The position numbers and the translations under genes were made by a program. 64,000 nucleotides of DNA from Synanceia verrucosa (lineage: Eukaryota; Chordata; Actinopteri; Perciformes; Synanceiidae), in NCBI GenBank assembly GCA_029721515.1, contig CM056552.1, forward strand, positions 10,029,001-10,093,000, written 5' to 3'. The notes beneath the pieces were generated by a model that searched no databases, had not been told where the DNA came from, and worked only from the letters and a program-made list of their open reading frames with translations. Below, piece by piece: positions 43,501 through 52,849 of the stretch; within the stretch, counting starts at the first letter, position 1, and each line of letters opens with the position of its first letter.

Positions 43501-45270
43501 CTGCTCATATTGGTAAGGTTTTTCATATACAAAACTATAGTTCTTCTGAATATTTTATTTCAGGATTTTAGCATCTGTCTGTGCTCATGTGTCTGTTTAT
43601 GATATTTCCTATATTGGTACTGAATGCAAAATATCTTTAATGTTTTTGATTTTAATGTTTAATTACATTTTTTTTGCAGATAATGGAGCATTACCAATTC
43701 GAAATGCAACTTTTACTTTGGAAATCAACGTCACTTACGAGCCAGCTTTTAAAAATCTAAGCTCACCTCAATCATTAGAATTCATTCAGAAACTGGAACA
43801 GCAGGTAGATCATTTCTTTCATTGTGACATACCTTAATGATTCTGTAGTATTTAATAATTATTAACATTTACTCCGGTCTTGCGACATAATTACCAGCCA
43901 AAAATTACAGTAACAAAATTGTTTCGATCATTTGTGTTTTGTTTTAAGTTGTTTTTGATGTCATTGTCCAAAAATAATAATCATTTTAACAACTGACTAA
44001 TTATATCTGCTATGTGTTGTAGCTTGAGGCCTTATGCAAAGAAGCAGATCCACAAACCTTTAAAAAAGTACAGGTCATCAATTTAACGTAGGTTTTCATC
44101 AAATTTTAACAATCAAATTATTGAAATTACTCTTTCATCAAGCACAGACTGCTTTTATTTGGTAATATTTTCTTATTTTTCTCCTGTAGACCAGGAAGTG
44201 TTGTTGCACAGAGTGTGACAGAGTACATCTATCCAAACAATGCCACTCAAATCCAGTTTGTCAACGATCAGCTTGATGGGGTGTTGACTGCTATCTTGAA
44301 TGACTCAAGTAACCTCAATAAGATTTCTCAGGCCTTCAACAGTTCACCTGTGCAGCTCAAGGTACTCACCTTCCAGCCACCTGTGATTACAAGTAAGTGT
44401 CCTCTGTATCAGTTCTAAACCTGAGTACTTAACCGTCAGTGTTTCTTTGTTGTATGTCAACAAAGTGATAACTACACTGCTTTCTCTTCAATCAGATATC
44501 ACAGACCTGAGGCCTTTCATAAACTGCACTCAATTTGCCAATTACACTGCTGAGGTTGTTGGTGGTCACTGGCAGTGTGCTGGGCCTTGCAAAACAAACC
44601 CTGATTACTGTAATCAACACGGAGAATGTTACAATGACATTCACAAAGGGCCAACCTGTAGGTCAGTGAAACAATCTGTTCATCCCTTAATTGTAGGTAG
44701 ATTAAATTTGCCTTCTATTCTTGCTCATAATGTCAGATTTACTAACATGTTTTCACTCTTGTGACTCCAGCTGTTTCAAATCTAGCCTTGAGCAGTATGA
44801 TGGTCCACAGTGTGACCTCTTCCAACGGGGTCCAGGTTTCTGGGGTGCACTGTTTGGGTCACTGGGAGGAGCACTCCTGCTTTTCATCATCATTGTCATT
44901 GCGATCATCTTCAAAAAGAGACATACAGGCATTTGGTGGGTTATGATGCCTAAAATGCATCTCCCTACATAGCAATGTGCAAATGGTCAATAAACTACTG
45001 GTTAATAAAATACTGTTTCTTATTGTCTGGAAAGTTACAAACATTAAAACCAGTGAAACTGTTTATTTGTTTTAGGAAAAGAAGCAACTCCTATAACAGA
45101 AGACTTTCTGCTTTTGAGGAAGATTTCTTTGACTTCTCTGATAGAGGTATGTCCTGGTCTGTTTTTCAACAAGTTCTCAACAAGGACTCCCTGGCATGTG
45201 CAGCTTCAATAATATCATATTTCTTTTCTCAGGAGATCACAACTTGGGATTTTACACATCAGCCTCTTAA
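10571..45270 (+). CDS. giant transmembrane mucin, MUC3/MUC12/MUC17-like
   Basis: A cell-surface mucin, expected at the apical membrane of epithelia as part of the glycocalyx. Nine coding exons join with correct GT-AG sites and phases: 10571-10697, 11608-43512, 43680-43804, 44023-44087, 44190-44392, 44496-44661, 44771-44935, 45076-45146 and 45233-45270. They sum to 32,865 bases, i.e. 10,954 aa plus stop. Residues 1-42 form a basic then hydrophobic signal sequence (hydrophobic core about 20-38, possible cleavage after AFS at 33-35). An in-frame TGA directly precedes this ATG. Residues 43-190 are a unique Ser/Thr-rich lead. About 191-10580 is the 96-residue repeat array. Then come EGF-like 1 (from C10634), SEA (about 10688-10800), EGF-like 2 (about 10815-10878), a membrane helix (about 10887-10911) and a 43-residue tail. 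Family assignment rests on the EGF-SEA-EGF-TM order. Which mammalian paralogue is closest is not decidable here. Confidence 0.9.
11982..43190 (+). repeat. coding tandem array, 288-bp (96-residue) mucin repeat, about 108 copies
   Basis: The protein unit runs from the marker STEN(K/N)IG through TSTTQLPLT, STAEQQTKSVTPTE, TTVTTNGERST and VPTSTVLSP to the next marker. By my count half the residues are Ser or Thr and about 5% Pro. There is no Cys and, in the variants I read, no N-x-S/T sequon. The first typical marker codon is at 12267 and the last at 43098, 30,831 bp apart. That equals 107 x 288 + 15, and the 15 is explained by eleven +1-residue variants (such as HSTPTVN for HSTTIT) and two units lacking three residues. 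One degenerate unit (285 bp) precedes the array, and a decaying partial unit ends it near 43190. All indels are multiples of three. Confidence 0.97.
43380..45270 (+). other. membrane-proximal module of the mucin: EGF-SEA-EGF-TM-tail
   Basis: The end of exon 2 encodes eight cysteines (CENCQC, GTC, GECHCQC, FC), an EGF-like fold. Exons 3-5 encode the SEA domain. It starts near TFTLEINVTYEPAF and contains PGSVVA across the exon 4/5 joint. In SEA mucins the chain self-cleaves between the Gly and Ser of such a G-SVV turn (here G10743/S10744). Exons 6-7 carry the second Cys-rich EGF-like segment, with HGEC and TCSC motifs, then a Gly/Leu/Ile/Val membrane helix followed by KKRH. Exons 7-9 encode a tail with KRSNSY, an acidic EEDFFDF stretch and the end FYTSAS. 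Several N-x-S/T sites occur here, in contrast to the repeats. Confidence 0.88.
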
Positions 45271-45521
45271 ACATCAGAAGGTTCTAGGCCATAACTAAGA
45301 GAGGTTGCCAACCTATCGCAGGTACCTTTGTTTACAATTCTGGTGTACATACTGCATCTGGATGGACAAACTATCGTATTTATAATGTTGATATTAATAA
45401 GTGATTATTCTTGTGTCTTCCTTGTTCGCAAACAAAATGTCTAGAGCTTTTGAATATCAACTCTTGATAAAAACTACAGGCTACAACATTGTGTTTTTAA
45501 TTATTTTCCAAGTTGGCATTA

Positions 45522-45662
45522 AATAAAATTACAGATCGTTATAAACTACCAACATTACAGTATATTGCACAAATAATATACTAGTTGTGATATGATTTTA
45601 TTTATATTAATTATAATTCACTGTACCCACTTGTGCCCTTAATATATAAATTATTAAATAAA
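45522..45662 (+). terminator. mucin polyadenylation signals
   Basis: AATAAA at 45522-45527 lies 252 bp after the mucin stop codon, and a second copy is at 45657-45662. A 3' UTR of roughly 0.3-0.4 kb is implied. The surrounding DNA is very AT-rich, so the second hexamer may be chance. Confidence 0.55.
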
Positions 45663-46208
45663 AATGTACATTAATAAACACTGAGATGTTTTGTTGTCAA
45701 TGCACAATGCTGCTCTGAAGTATTGAGAAACACAAGGTAGACTAATTTTAATAAATAAAATAATATAAATAAATATACAATTTATCTAAATATTTAAAAA
45801 CATTTAATTCTGTTTCGTTCCTGGAGGCTATTTTAACAAACATTGTGCTATACGTTAACATTTAATAAGATAAAAACATAAAAATATTTAAAAAGTCAAA
45901 AATGCTCCGAATCCATCACGTAAAACATGTTAGCCTCGGACAATAAAGGGTGCTGGTTGACATCTCTCAAAGTCAGTACAATACCCAGTCACTAGATGGC
46001 ACACACGCACTAATTTTAATGCTAATTTTAAAAAGGTGAAAGGATAGCTAGAAATAAAAGTGAAGGCAGTGTGGTGATCGTGATGAGATAGAATGAGTTA
46101 ACATGATTGAAGATAAGGATTAAAAATACAAGGGAGCAACAAAACACAGAATAGATGGAGAGTGAAAAATGCTTCAAATGTGAATTCAGGTTGAGTGTCC
46201 AGGAGGGT

Positions 46209-46761
46209 GTCCTTGATGACTCCCATGAGGAGATCAGTAGCTAATGTGCATTCATGTGCCTCACCCATGACGATGACACATAACGCCCTAGCAAATATTT
46301 CCTGGACTGTCATGTAGGAAGACATGCATAAAGAACATAAACAAAAGATGAGGAAGTGTGAAATCAAGATGGATTTTATAAAATTCACACCTCTCCTTTA
46401 ACGTCAGTCGCTCAAGCATCTGTTGAGCTATGAGCTAACATGTATGAACTGAAAAACAACTTGAGTTTACTGCACTCAGAAAAATAAAAGTGCAAAATAT
46501 CAGTTATTCCTGTCAGTTTTGAACTCCCCATTAGTCAACTTGATTAATTTTAGTCACTTGTACAGGGCTTCTGTCAAGCTAATAGGCTCTAACTACAAAG
46601 CTGTTATTGTTTTTTTTGTTCTTTGAATAAAAAAGCAGAGAGGAATATTTTTGAGTAGTCTTCTTACTTGAGTAGCGTCTTGGCAGAGCCGCAGTCCTCA
46701 AACCTGATGGAGTAGCCCGCCTCTTGGCCAAGCATGACATCCATCTCTCATCAGCACCAGC
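46209..46761 (-). pseudogene. broken remnant of a DHX15-type DEAH RNA helicase gene
   Basis: Two pieces of adjacent helicase exons read on the minus strand. Piece A (46744-46667) encodes MDVMLGQEAGYSIRFEDC and on to AKTLLK, almost identical to the DHX15 region before motif Ib. It keeps an acceptor (CTGCAG at its 5' edge, 46761) and a GTAAGA donor, but a 2-bp insertion separates DE from MDVM and creates a frameshift. Piece B (46316-46209) encodes YMT, then VIVMGEAHECTLATDLLMG. Here the DEAH box reads GEAH, the following Arg is Cys, and about eight codons are missing before it. The spacing of about 345 bp suggests a lost intron position, so this is a partial unprocessed copy rather than a retrocopy. 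A possible trace of the preceding exon (AMSVAQ) near 46865-46895 is weak. No further exons are seen. Confidence 0.75.
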
Positions 46762-46799
46762 CTGCAGACCACAGCTGTCTTTGTTCCCTTCGCTGATCA

Positions 46800-47460
46800 T
46801 GTATTGTTTTTACACCACTGATCAATCTGGATGCAGACAAGTTAGATGCACTTGAGCCAAAGAGACATCATAGGATTTTTCTGAAGAGAGAAAGTAAATG
46901 ATGGTGATTAAAGCAAGGAAGTTGTTGTATGAGGATGTACTTAAGCAGTGGGTGTGCCAGCCGACAACAAATATTCTATGAAAATGTAAGATTTACTATA
47001 ATGTAAGTTTACTGTGAAGTCATACCTGTCAACAACAGCCTGCTAACGGTGGCCTTAACTCCAACTTTATTAAGCTTGAGGTTTGAGATGACTAAAACAT
47101 ATCCATCGTTAAAATGTCATCCACACCAAATTCATACATGACAAAGCGAATGCAGTATATTTCTGGTTTTAAAACTTGATATTTTGCTTAAATAAAATAC
47201 AAGACATTATCTCTAAAAGTTAAAGAAATACCATTTAAAAAACTTCAATACATCATTGATTATTTTTCCTTTCATTCATTTCCTATATAGAGAACAAGAG
47301 TGATGTGAAAATGTGTCATTGTTTAACCACAGCAGTGACCATCCCTGTACAGTTCAGTTCACTGATTGTCTTTCCATCTGAGCCACAGATGGCAATTTGT
47401 GTCCACCTAGTGGCTGACTAAGAGGACAAAACAATTTATCTTCACTTGACGTACTAAACA
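46800..47460. other. spacer, nothing firm
   Basis: AT-rich DNA between the helicase remnant and the Tc1 copy. Apart from the possible weak trace of a third helicase exon near 46865-46895, I see no gene, RNA or repeat. Confidence 0.5.
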
Positions 47461-48488
47461 CAGAACAAGTATAACATTATGAGCACTGACAGGTGAAGTG
47501 AATAACACTGATTACATTTTTCATGACAACTGGGACACAAATGGCATCAAATGAACAATTTGTTCTGAGAAGTTGAAGGAAATGGATTTCAGTGAGTTTG
47601 ACAACAAGAACCAGTGATGTCTAGAGGACTGGGTCAGAGCATCTTCAAGTGTTCCTGGTCTACAGTGGTCAGGATCTATCAAAAGTGGCCCAAGGAAGGA
47701 CCAGTGGTGAACCAGAGACAGGGTCAAGAGAGGACAAGGATCACTGATCCAACAGACGAGCCACTGGAGCACAAACTGCCAAAACAAAGTCACTAGCCAC
47801 GTTTACAAGCAGACTTTTTCTTCATTCCGATTGAAGAGTTCAGGTCAACTGTTTACATGCGACGTGATCTATTCCGATCTGGTGTTTACATGCGCCACTT
47901 CATTTAATCGGAACCGCCGTTTAACGGCTGTGTGTCACGTGCAGAGCGATGTAAACATTACGTGATTGATCAAAGATGGATGTCTGTCGTCTAACCAGCA
48001 CAATAGTTGCGATGTTCAGGTCTTTGAGAGTTTGTATTAAAAATAAACTCTCCACCGAAGACCAGTCGTGTATGCACTGCTGCTTGGAAGCCGCCATTTT
48101 TTCAAGTGAGGAAACGTCACTGCGCATTTACGTCAAGACAGAGCATGCGCAGAAAGAACACAGCCTGACAGCATTCTGTTTCACCGTTTTCATGATAAGA
48201 TTTTACATCTGATCGGTTTGGGAAGAGGAATATTCTACCCCTGTGAAACCGAATGAAATTCCATTCGGTTTAGGCCTCTTTATTCGGATTGAGGTGTTTA
48301 TATGGAACATTTTTATTCAGTTTGGGCTTCTAATCCGATTCTAATTGGAATATTAGGCTCCATGTTGCCTCTTTTTGATGAAAAGAAGTCAGATACCACA
48401 GCACACCATCAGGGGTCAGATCAGGGCTGTTTTAGCAAAAGGGGACCCAAGGCAATGGGTCATAATGTTAAGCCTGATCAGTGCATAA
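47461..48488 (+). mobile_element. degraded Tc1-like DNA transposon, interrupted
   Basis: Both ends show the inverted signature of a common fish Tc1 element: ataacattatgagcactgac at the left, and gggtcataatgttaagcctg before gatcagtg at the right. Just inside the left end, frames around 47611-47760 retain the transposase N-terminus (an RGLGQSI-like start, STVVRIYQKWPKEGPVV, RQGQERTRITD). The right part retains the end of the transposase region (agataccacagcacaccatcaggg). Most of the transposase, including the catalytic core, is missing, and a second element occupies the middle. The copy is inactive. Confidence 0.75.
47793..48365. mobile_element. MITE-like element nested in the Tc1 copy
   Basis: The segment begins near agccacgtttacaagcag and ends near aatattaggctccatgt. 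Inside are repeated attccgat/attcgga and gtttacatgc motifs in inverted arrangement. It splits two recognisable Tc1 parts and has no transposase. Motifs like these mark non-autonomous DNA elements in fish. Exact ends and target-site duplication are not clear, and the right end looks truncated. Confidence 0.5.
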
Positions 48489-49221
48489 TTTCTTTCCTTT
48501 TCAATTCAACCAGCAGTACTCCAGTCTCAATTGAATATTTACAACCCTCACACCAAACAACCTGAAAAGTAACACCAACAACAAAAAGTTGATTATATAA
48601 CTGCAAAGTGGGACTGAAATCAAGAGTCCGATATACCTTTAAATGTCTTTTCTTGGAAATATTACAGATTGCACATATTAATTACTTGCTATAACCAAAA
48701 GTATATTAATTTATATGTCATATTTCCCTTATGTTGACGTATTTTAACCTTGTTAGATAGTAATTTAAAAGTATAATTTAGAATTTAAAATAAAATTGCA
48801 GCCGTTTTCAGATAACAAATTAGTAAGGGAGTGAATTACATTAAACATGGAAGGTTTATAATAATAAAGAGTTATAATAATCATTGTAGTAAAAATTTCT
48901 GCATAATTATCATCTTGAACCAGGTGTTGCATTGACTACTATTTCCCCTCGATATGCTTTTCCGCGATGTTTTGCTGCTAGCATGAAATAGCAAACATTG
49001 AACAGCTAGCATGATGTTAGCACATAAACATGACAAACGAGACTCCACAGATTTATTTTTACTTTACAGTTTTATCACTTTACCACCAAATCTTACTGAA
49101 CTAGCAGCCAAACAAGAGGGAAACAAATAAACTTAACTTTGTGAGGCCATAACCATATTTTATGTCTTGTTTTGATGCTGCATTAGAGGCTATATTAAGT
49201 AAATGGACATTAATTGATTCG

Positions 49222-49634
49222 TGCTGCGTTCACTTACCTCGCAATCGGAAGTTACGGTTGGTAATAACGTCTCATTATAGTTGCTCATATTGTGAAAATT
49301 TAATGAGGCTTGCTCCGGGCAGGTTAGCCAGGGATAGCAATACCAGTTGGCAATTATGCCGGTATTTTGCACACACAAACACTGTAGCACCATGTCCACA
49401 GAGAAAATCTGTGCAGTATTGTGTGTATGACTGGTTTAATCAGACATAATACATAATGCTGTTTATTTCCACACAGTTTGTCACTGTTAATGGATGGGGC
49501 TCCCATCTTGGATAAGGATGTTAGTGAAGTTCTTCAGTTCAAACTTTCAAAAGGGGCAATTCAACTTTAGGGGGCGTTCAAGTTTAAATTTTTGACTGTC
49601 AACACGGAAATACTGAGTTCAAAGGGAACACAGC
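49222..49634. mobile_element. MITE-like element with short inverted ends
   Basis: The left end gctgcgttcacttacc and the inverse of the right end gctgtgttccctttgaactc share an imperfect inverted repeat about 410 bp apart. The start, with a cgttcacttacctcg motif, resembles a repeat I associate with fish genomes. No coding capacity. A target-site duplication is not evident, so the class is open. Confidence 0.4.
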
Positions 49635-50359
49635 CTCATAGGCCTTTCTAATGACTGCTCAAATCATCAACGCTAGTGCTTTTCTTTTTGTTAATAGCAT
49701 AATTTGATGACATTTTCTTAATTTTTGATTGTATAACTGTAGCTATGTCTGCAGCACTGCAGACATGTTAACAGCCAGTCCTGGAGACCAGACATGCCTT
49801 CTTCCACTTAGACAACTGCAGACTAATCAGCAGGGGTTGTATGCAAAGCAGCAATCATCATTACAGTAATAATACTTATCATTAAAACAAGTTTTTTTTT
49901 CCACTTGTCAATCCTTCAGCAGAGGCAGCCAAGGACTATGTAACTATGGCCCAAAATATTATTAAAAATTGGTTAAAGTATAAATCCCACATTCTCAATG
50001 CCTGAAATTGAACACAAGTAATGGTCAAAATCTAGCAGTATGATTAAGTAAGAGAAAGAAAAATAGTTGTAAATAAATAAAGCTCAGTCAGGGAAACAAA
50101 AAGGCTTAAGAAAACAGTACCAGCCACAAGAAAAGTGAATTTCACAGAGGAAATAATAACGATCCCTTAAATCAAACGTGGTGAAAGTGGAGTCTCAACA
50201 GGTGCAGGTGACATGTCTGAGCTTTGAGCACAACAATGCCTTTTAGTACTACAGCAGTGCAATTATATGTTTCACTGAGAAGCTAATCACAAACCACGCG
50301 CTTTGTTAATTTATCTGGCACTTGATCTTTCTCACTCCCAACAGACCAGACCGTCTTCA

Positions 50360-50397
50360 GTTGCTATGGTCACCACCCAATGCTGTTGCCTAGCAGC
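50360..50397. promoter_or_regulatory. paired RFX X-box-like sites
   Basis: On the minus strand 50373-50360 reads GTGACCATAGCAAC, a full match to the X-box pattern GTNRCC-N2-RGYAAC bound by RFX factors. On the plus strand 50385-50397 reads GTTGCCTAGCAGC, one base short of a second. The two lie within 40 bp, about 0.5 kb beyond the errfi1 3' end. Function is inferred. Confidence 0.35.
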
Positions 50398-50930
50398 TGA
50401 GTTGAAAGTGCACCAGGTGAGAGGCTTTGCAGGTGGCCTGGACAGTGAAATCTGCCGCCAAGATATTGACGCTAAATCTGCTGCTATCACATAGATCCAC
50501 AAACCTGCAGAAAGGTTAAAACAGATGCTGTAACTGCAGCTGAATTGCAGCTTATTTAGTAATTATTTGACCTCTAATGCTCCATGTGGCTCACTGTGGT
50601 TTCGGCTCCATGCCTAACCACATGGACGCCAGTCAAGAGTAAAACACTTGCAACATTGTTAAGTGCTTAAAAAAAAAACCTGTGGGCGAAAAGCTGGCTG
50701 CTGCAGAGCATCTAAGCAGTCATGCAGGAGGAGGCCGACTTATAACCAGGAAGAGGAAGGCAATACACTGTACACCTGTCAGTCGACCATTGTAAGTCAG
50801 ACTCTTCTTTCTCTGGATACAGGCCAGTCACAATAAGGCACAGCATGTGGGTGTGTGGGTGATAAAACAGGCCAAACAGCTGAGCTGAGAGCTCAGTCTT
50901 GACAGATTCAAGACAGAACGAAACAGGCTC

Positions 50931-52849
50931 ATAAATAAGTCATTTTATTTTGCTTTCTTTTAAAAGACTATATACTTAGCAACTATTCATAACAACAAAT
51001 GGAATTGTTAAATACTGTACACAGCATACTGTACTCTCCCAGTGCATGTCTTCACCACAGCAGAAGTTATTTCTTGATGAACTTGTCTTCATTCAGTTTT
51101 ATTATTTCTACTAAGACATATGAATACCTTAAGATTAAATAGTATCAGTGTATGATGTAAACATTTTTCAGACATTTAAGTCAAAACCAACATTGTGATG
51201 GCAAGGATTTGTGAGCAGGAGAGAGAGGAAAAAGTAGCCTATATTTCAATGACCGTTTGACCTTAGCAGTTATCTGTTTCCCACACTGAACACCGTGTCC
51301 GATACCAAGGGTTACTTCAATACATGTGCTACATTTACTATATCATCCTGATGCTTCTTGAATGATCTACAACAACATGAATCCTATATTTTCTCGGCTG
51401 CCAGCAGCCAAAGTCTCTCAGACCACACCCACTGCAATCATGTAAGGCAGGAATGCATTTTGCAGAACAGGAAAGTCTGTGTCAGGTAGGTAAACCCTGT
51501 CTTTGCAATGCGGCTGTATTATTAAGGTAAGCCTAACATGTAAGATCTAAGATATCTATTTAAGGATATCCGGTCAGACTCGACTTTGTGTTACTCTTGA
51601 ATTGAAGTGTAACTGAACTGAAAGGCCAATTTGGAGCTGGTTACCATCTTTTGTAATTATATTTTCAGATTTTGCCTTTATTTAATAGGGAGTAAGTGAA
51701 ATATAGGATATAAATATCACAGGGAGGTAGTACTCGAGGCAAATTACGTCCAATGACTCACAGCTTGACCAAAAATAAGATGCTCCAATTGTTTGATGGA
51801 ATATCAGTAAGAAGAGCATACATTCACTTCATGTTCAACAGGCCAGTTTTTGTGCAACAAAAACCTGGACACTGAAAAAAAGCAATCACTGTTTTTTTGT
51901 TGTTGTTGTTTTTTAGAGGGCTGTACTCAAAAGCAGGCCGCTGCAAAAAAGCAGAGCACAGTAACAAGTATGGCTGCCAGTTTTCTTCCAGTTGTCACTT
52001 TTATAAAGTCTCACCAGAACACGTTTCCAAGTGATTTTCACACGTCCACACATTTACATACAAACAGACGCACTCGTCAACAGACAACCACACCATATAA
52101 GCTGCACTAGACGTTCCAATTGAAACATGCGTAGCTACCAGTAATGCATCCAATGCTTGGTACAAAATGTACCATGTGAGAAACATAACATTTACACAAA
52201 TATAGTGGCCTGAGTAAGACTTCATCAAGGCAGGGAAACCACATCAGTTTTGATATATAAAGGTAAACAGAAAAGAGAGTTTGTGTGGTAGTATCCTTCA
52301 TTTTGTTAAAAAAATAATAATAATTGGCCTTATATTTAGACTTCATATAATAAGTGATACACGGTTATGTTACTGACCTCTTGTCCCTTGTGAGATGTAA
52401 AAGCAGCGTCAATGAATCTCACAAATAAAAAAACATCCTCAACCTTCCAGACACAGAAAACACTGAGTGCACAAGGTTCAAGGCCCGCTTGTACCTTCTG
52501 ACTGTACCACATCGCCGGCAAAAACAGCACAATATTGAATGTCATGAAATAAAGATCATATAAAAAAAATAAGCTCTACAATGTTGAATTCTGCCCATAA
52601 GGTATAGTCAGAGATACAGAATTTCCATAAAGTATCTCGTCCGTGATAGCTATTCCAACATTACCAGTAACTGAATACAGTGTGCACATAGCCTGTGTGA
52701 GAACACGGGAGGTAAAAAAAAAAAAAAAAAAAAAACACACAAGTAAAAGCAGCAGTTGGAGGGTCGTCAACGTGCAGTTTCACCATGTTTTTTTCAAGTG
52801 GACTTTGCTCAAGTACAGAAGAGTCCTCTGCTGCTTCCACTTAAACTTT
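50931..52849 (-). other. errfi1: predicted errfi1 3' UTR
   Basis: The stretch follows the errfi1 stop codon and ends at a minus-strand AATAAA (plus 50944-50949), giving about 1.9 kb. A long 3' UTR fits an immediate-early gene whose mRNA turns over fast. A run of 22 A on the plus strand (52714-52735) would be a U-tract in the mRNA. Other minus-strand AATAAA sites occur inside, so the end is uncertain. Confidence 0.5.

Larger units (their letters stand above)
48490..50930. other. spacer between transposon remnants and the errfi1 3' end
   Basis: AT-rich DNA with short, unrelated open frames only. It contains one MITE-like element and a pair of X-box-like sites, listed separately. I see no other gene here. 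Confidence 0.5.

Noticed and set aside
45522..45900. Many AATAAA hexamers after the mucin
   Set aside because: The tract is so AT-rich that most are expected by chance. Only the first one or two are plausible as signals.
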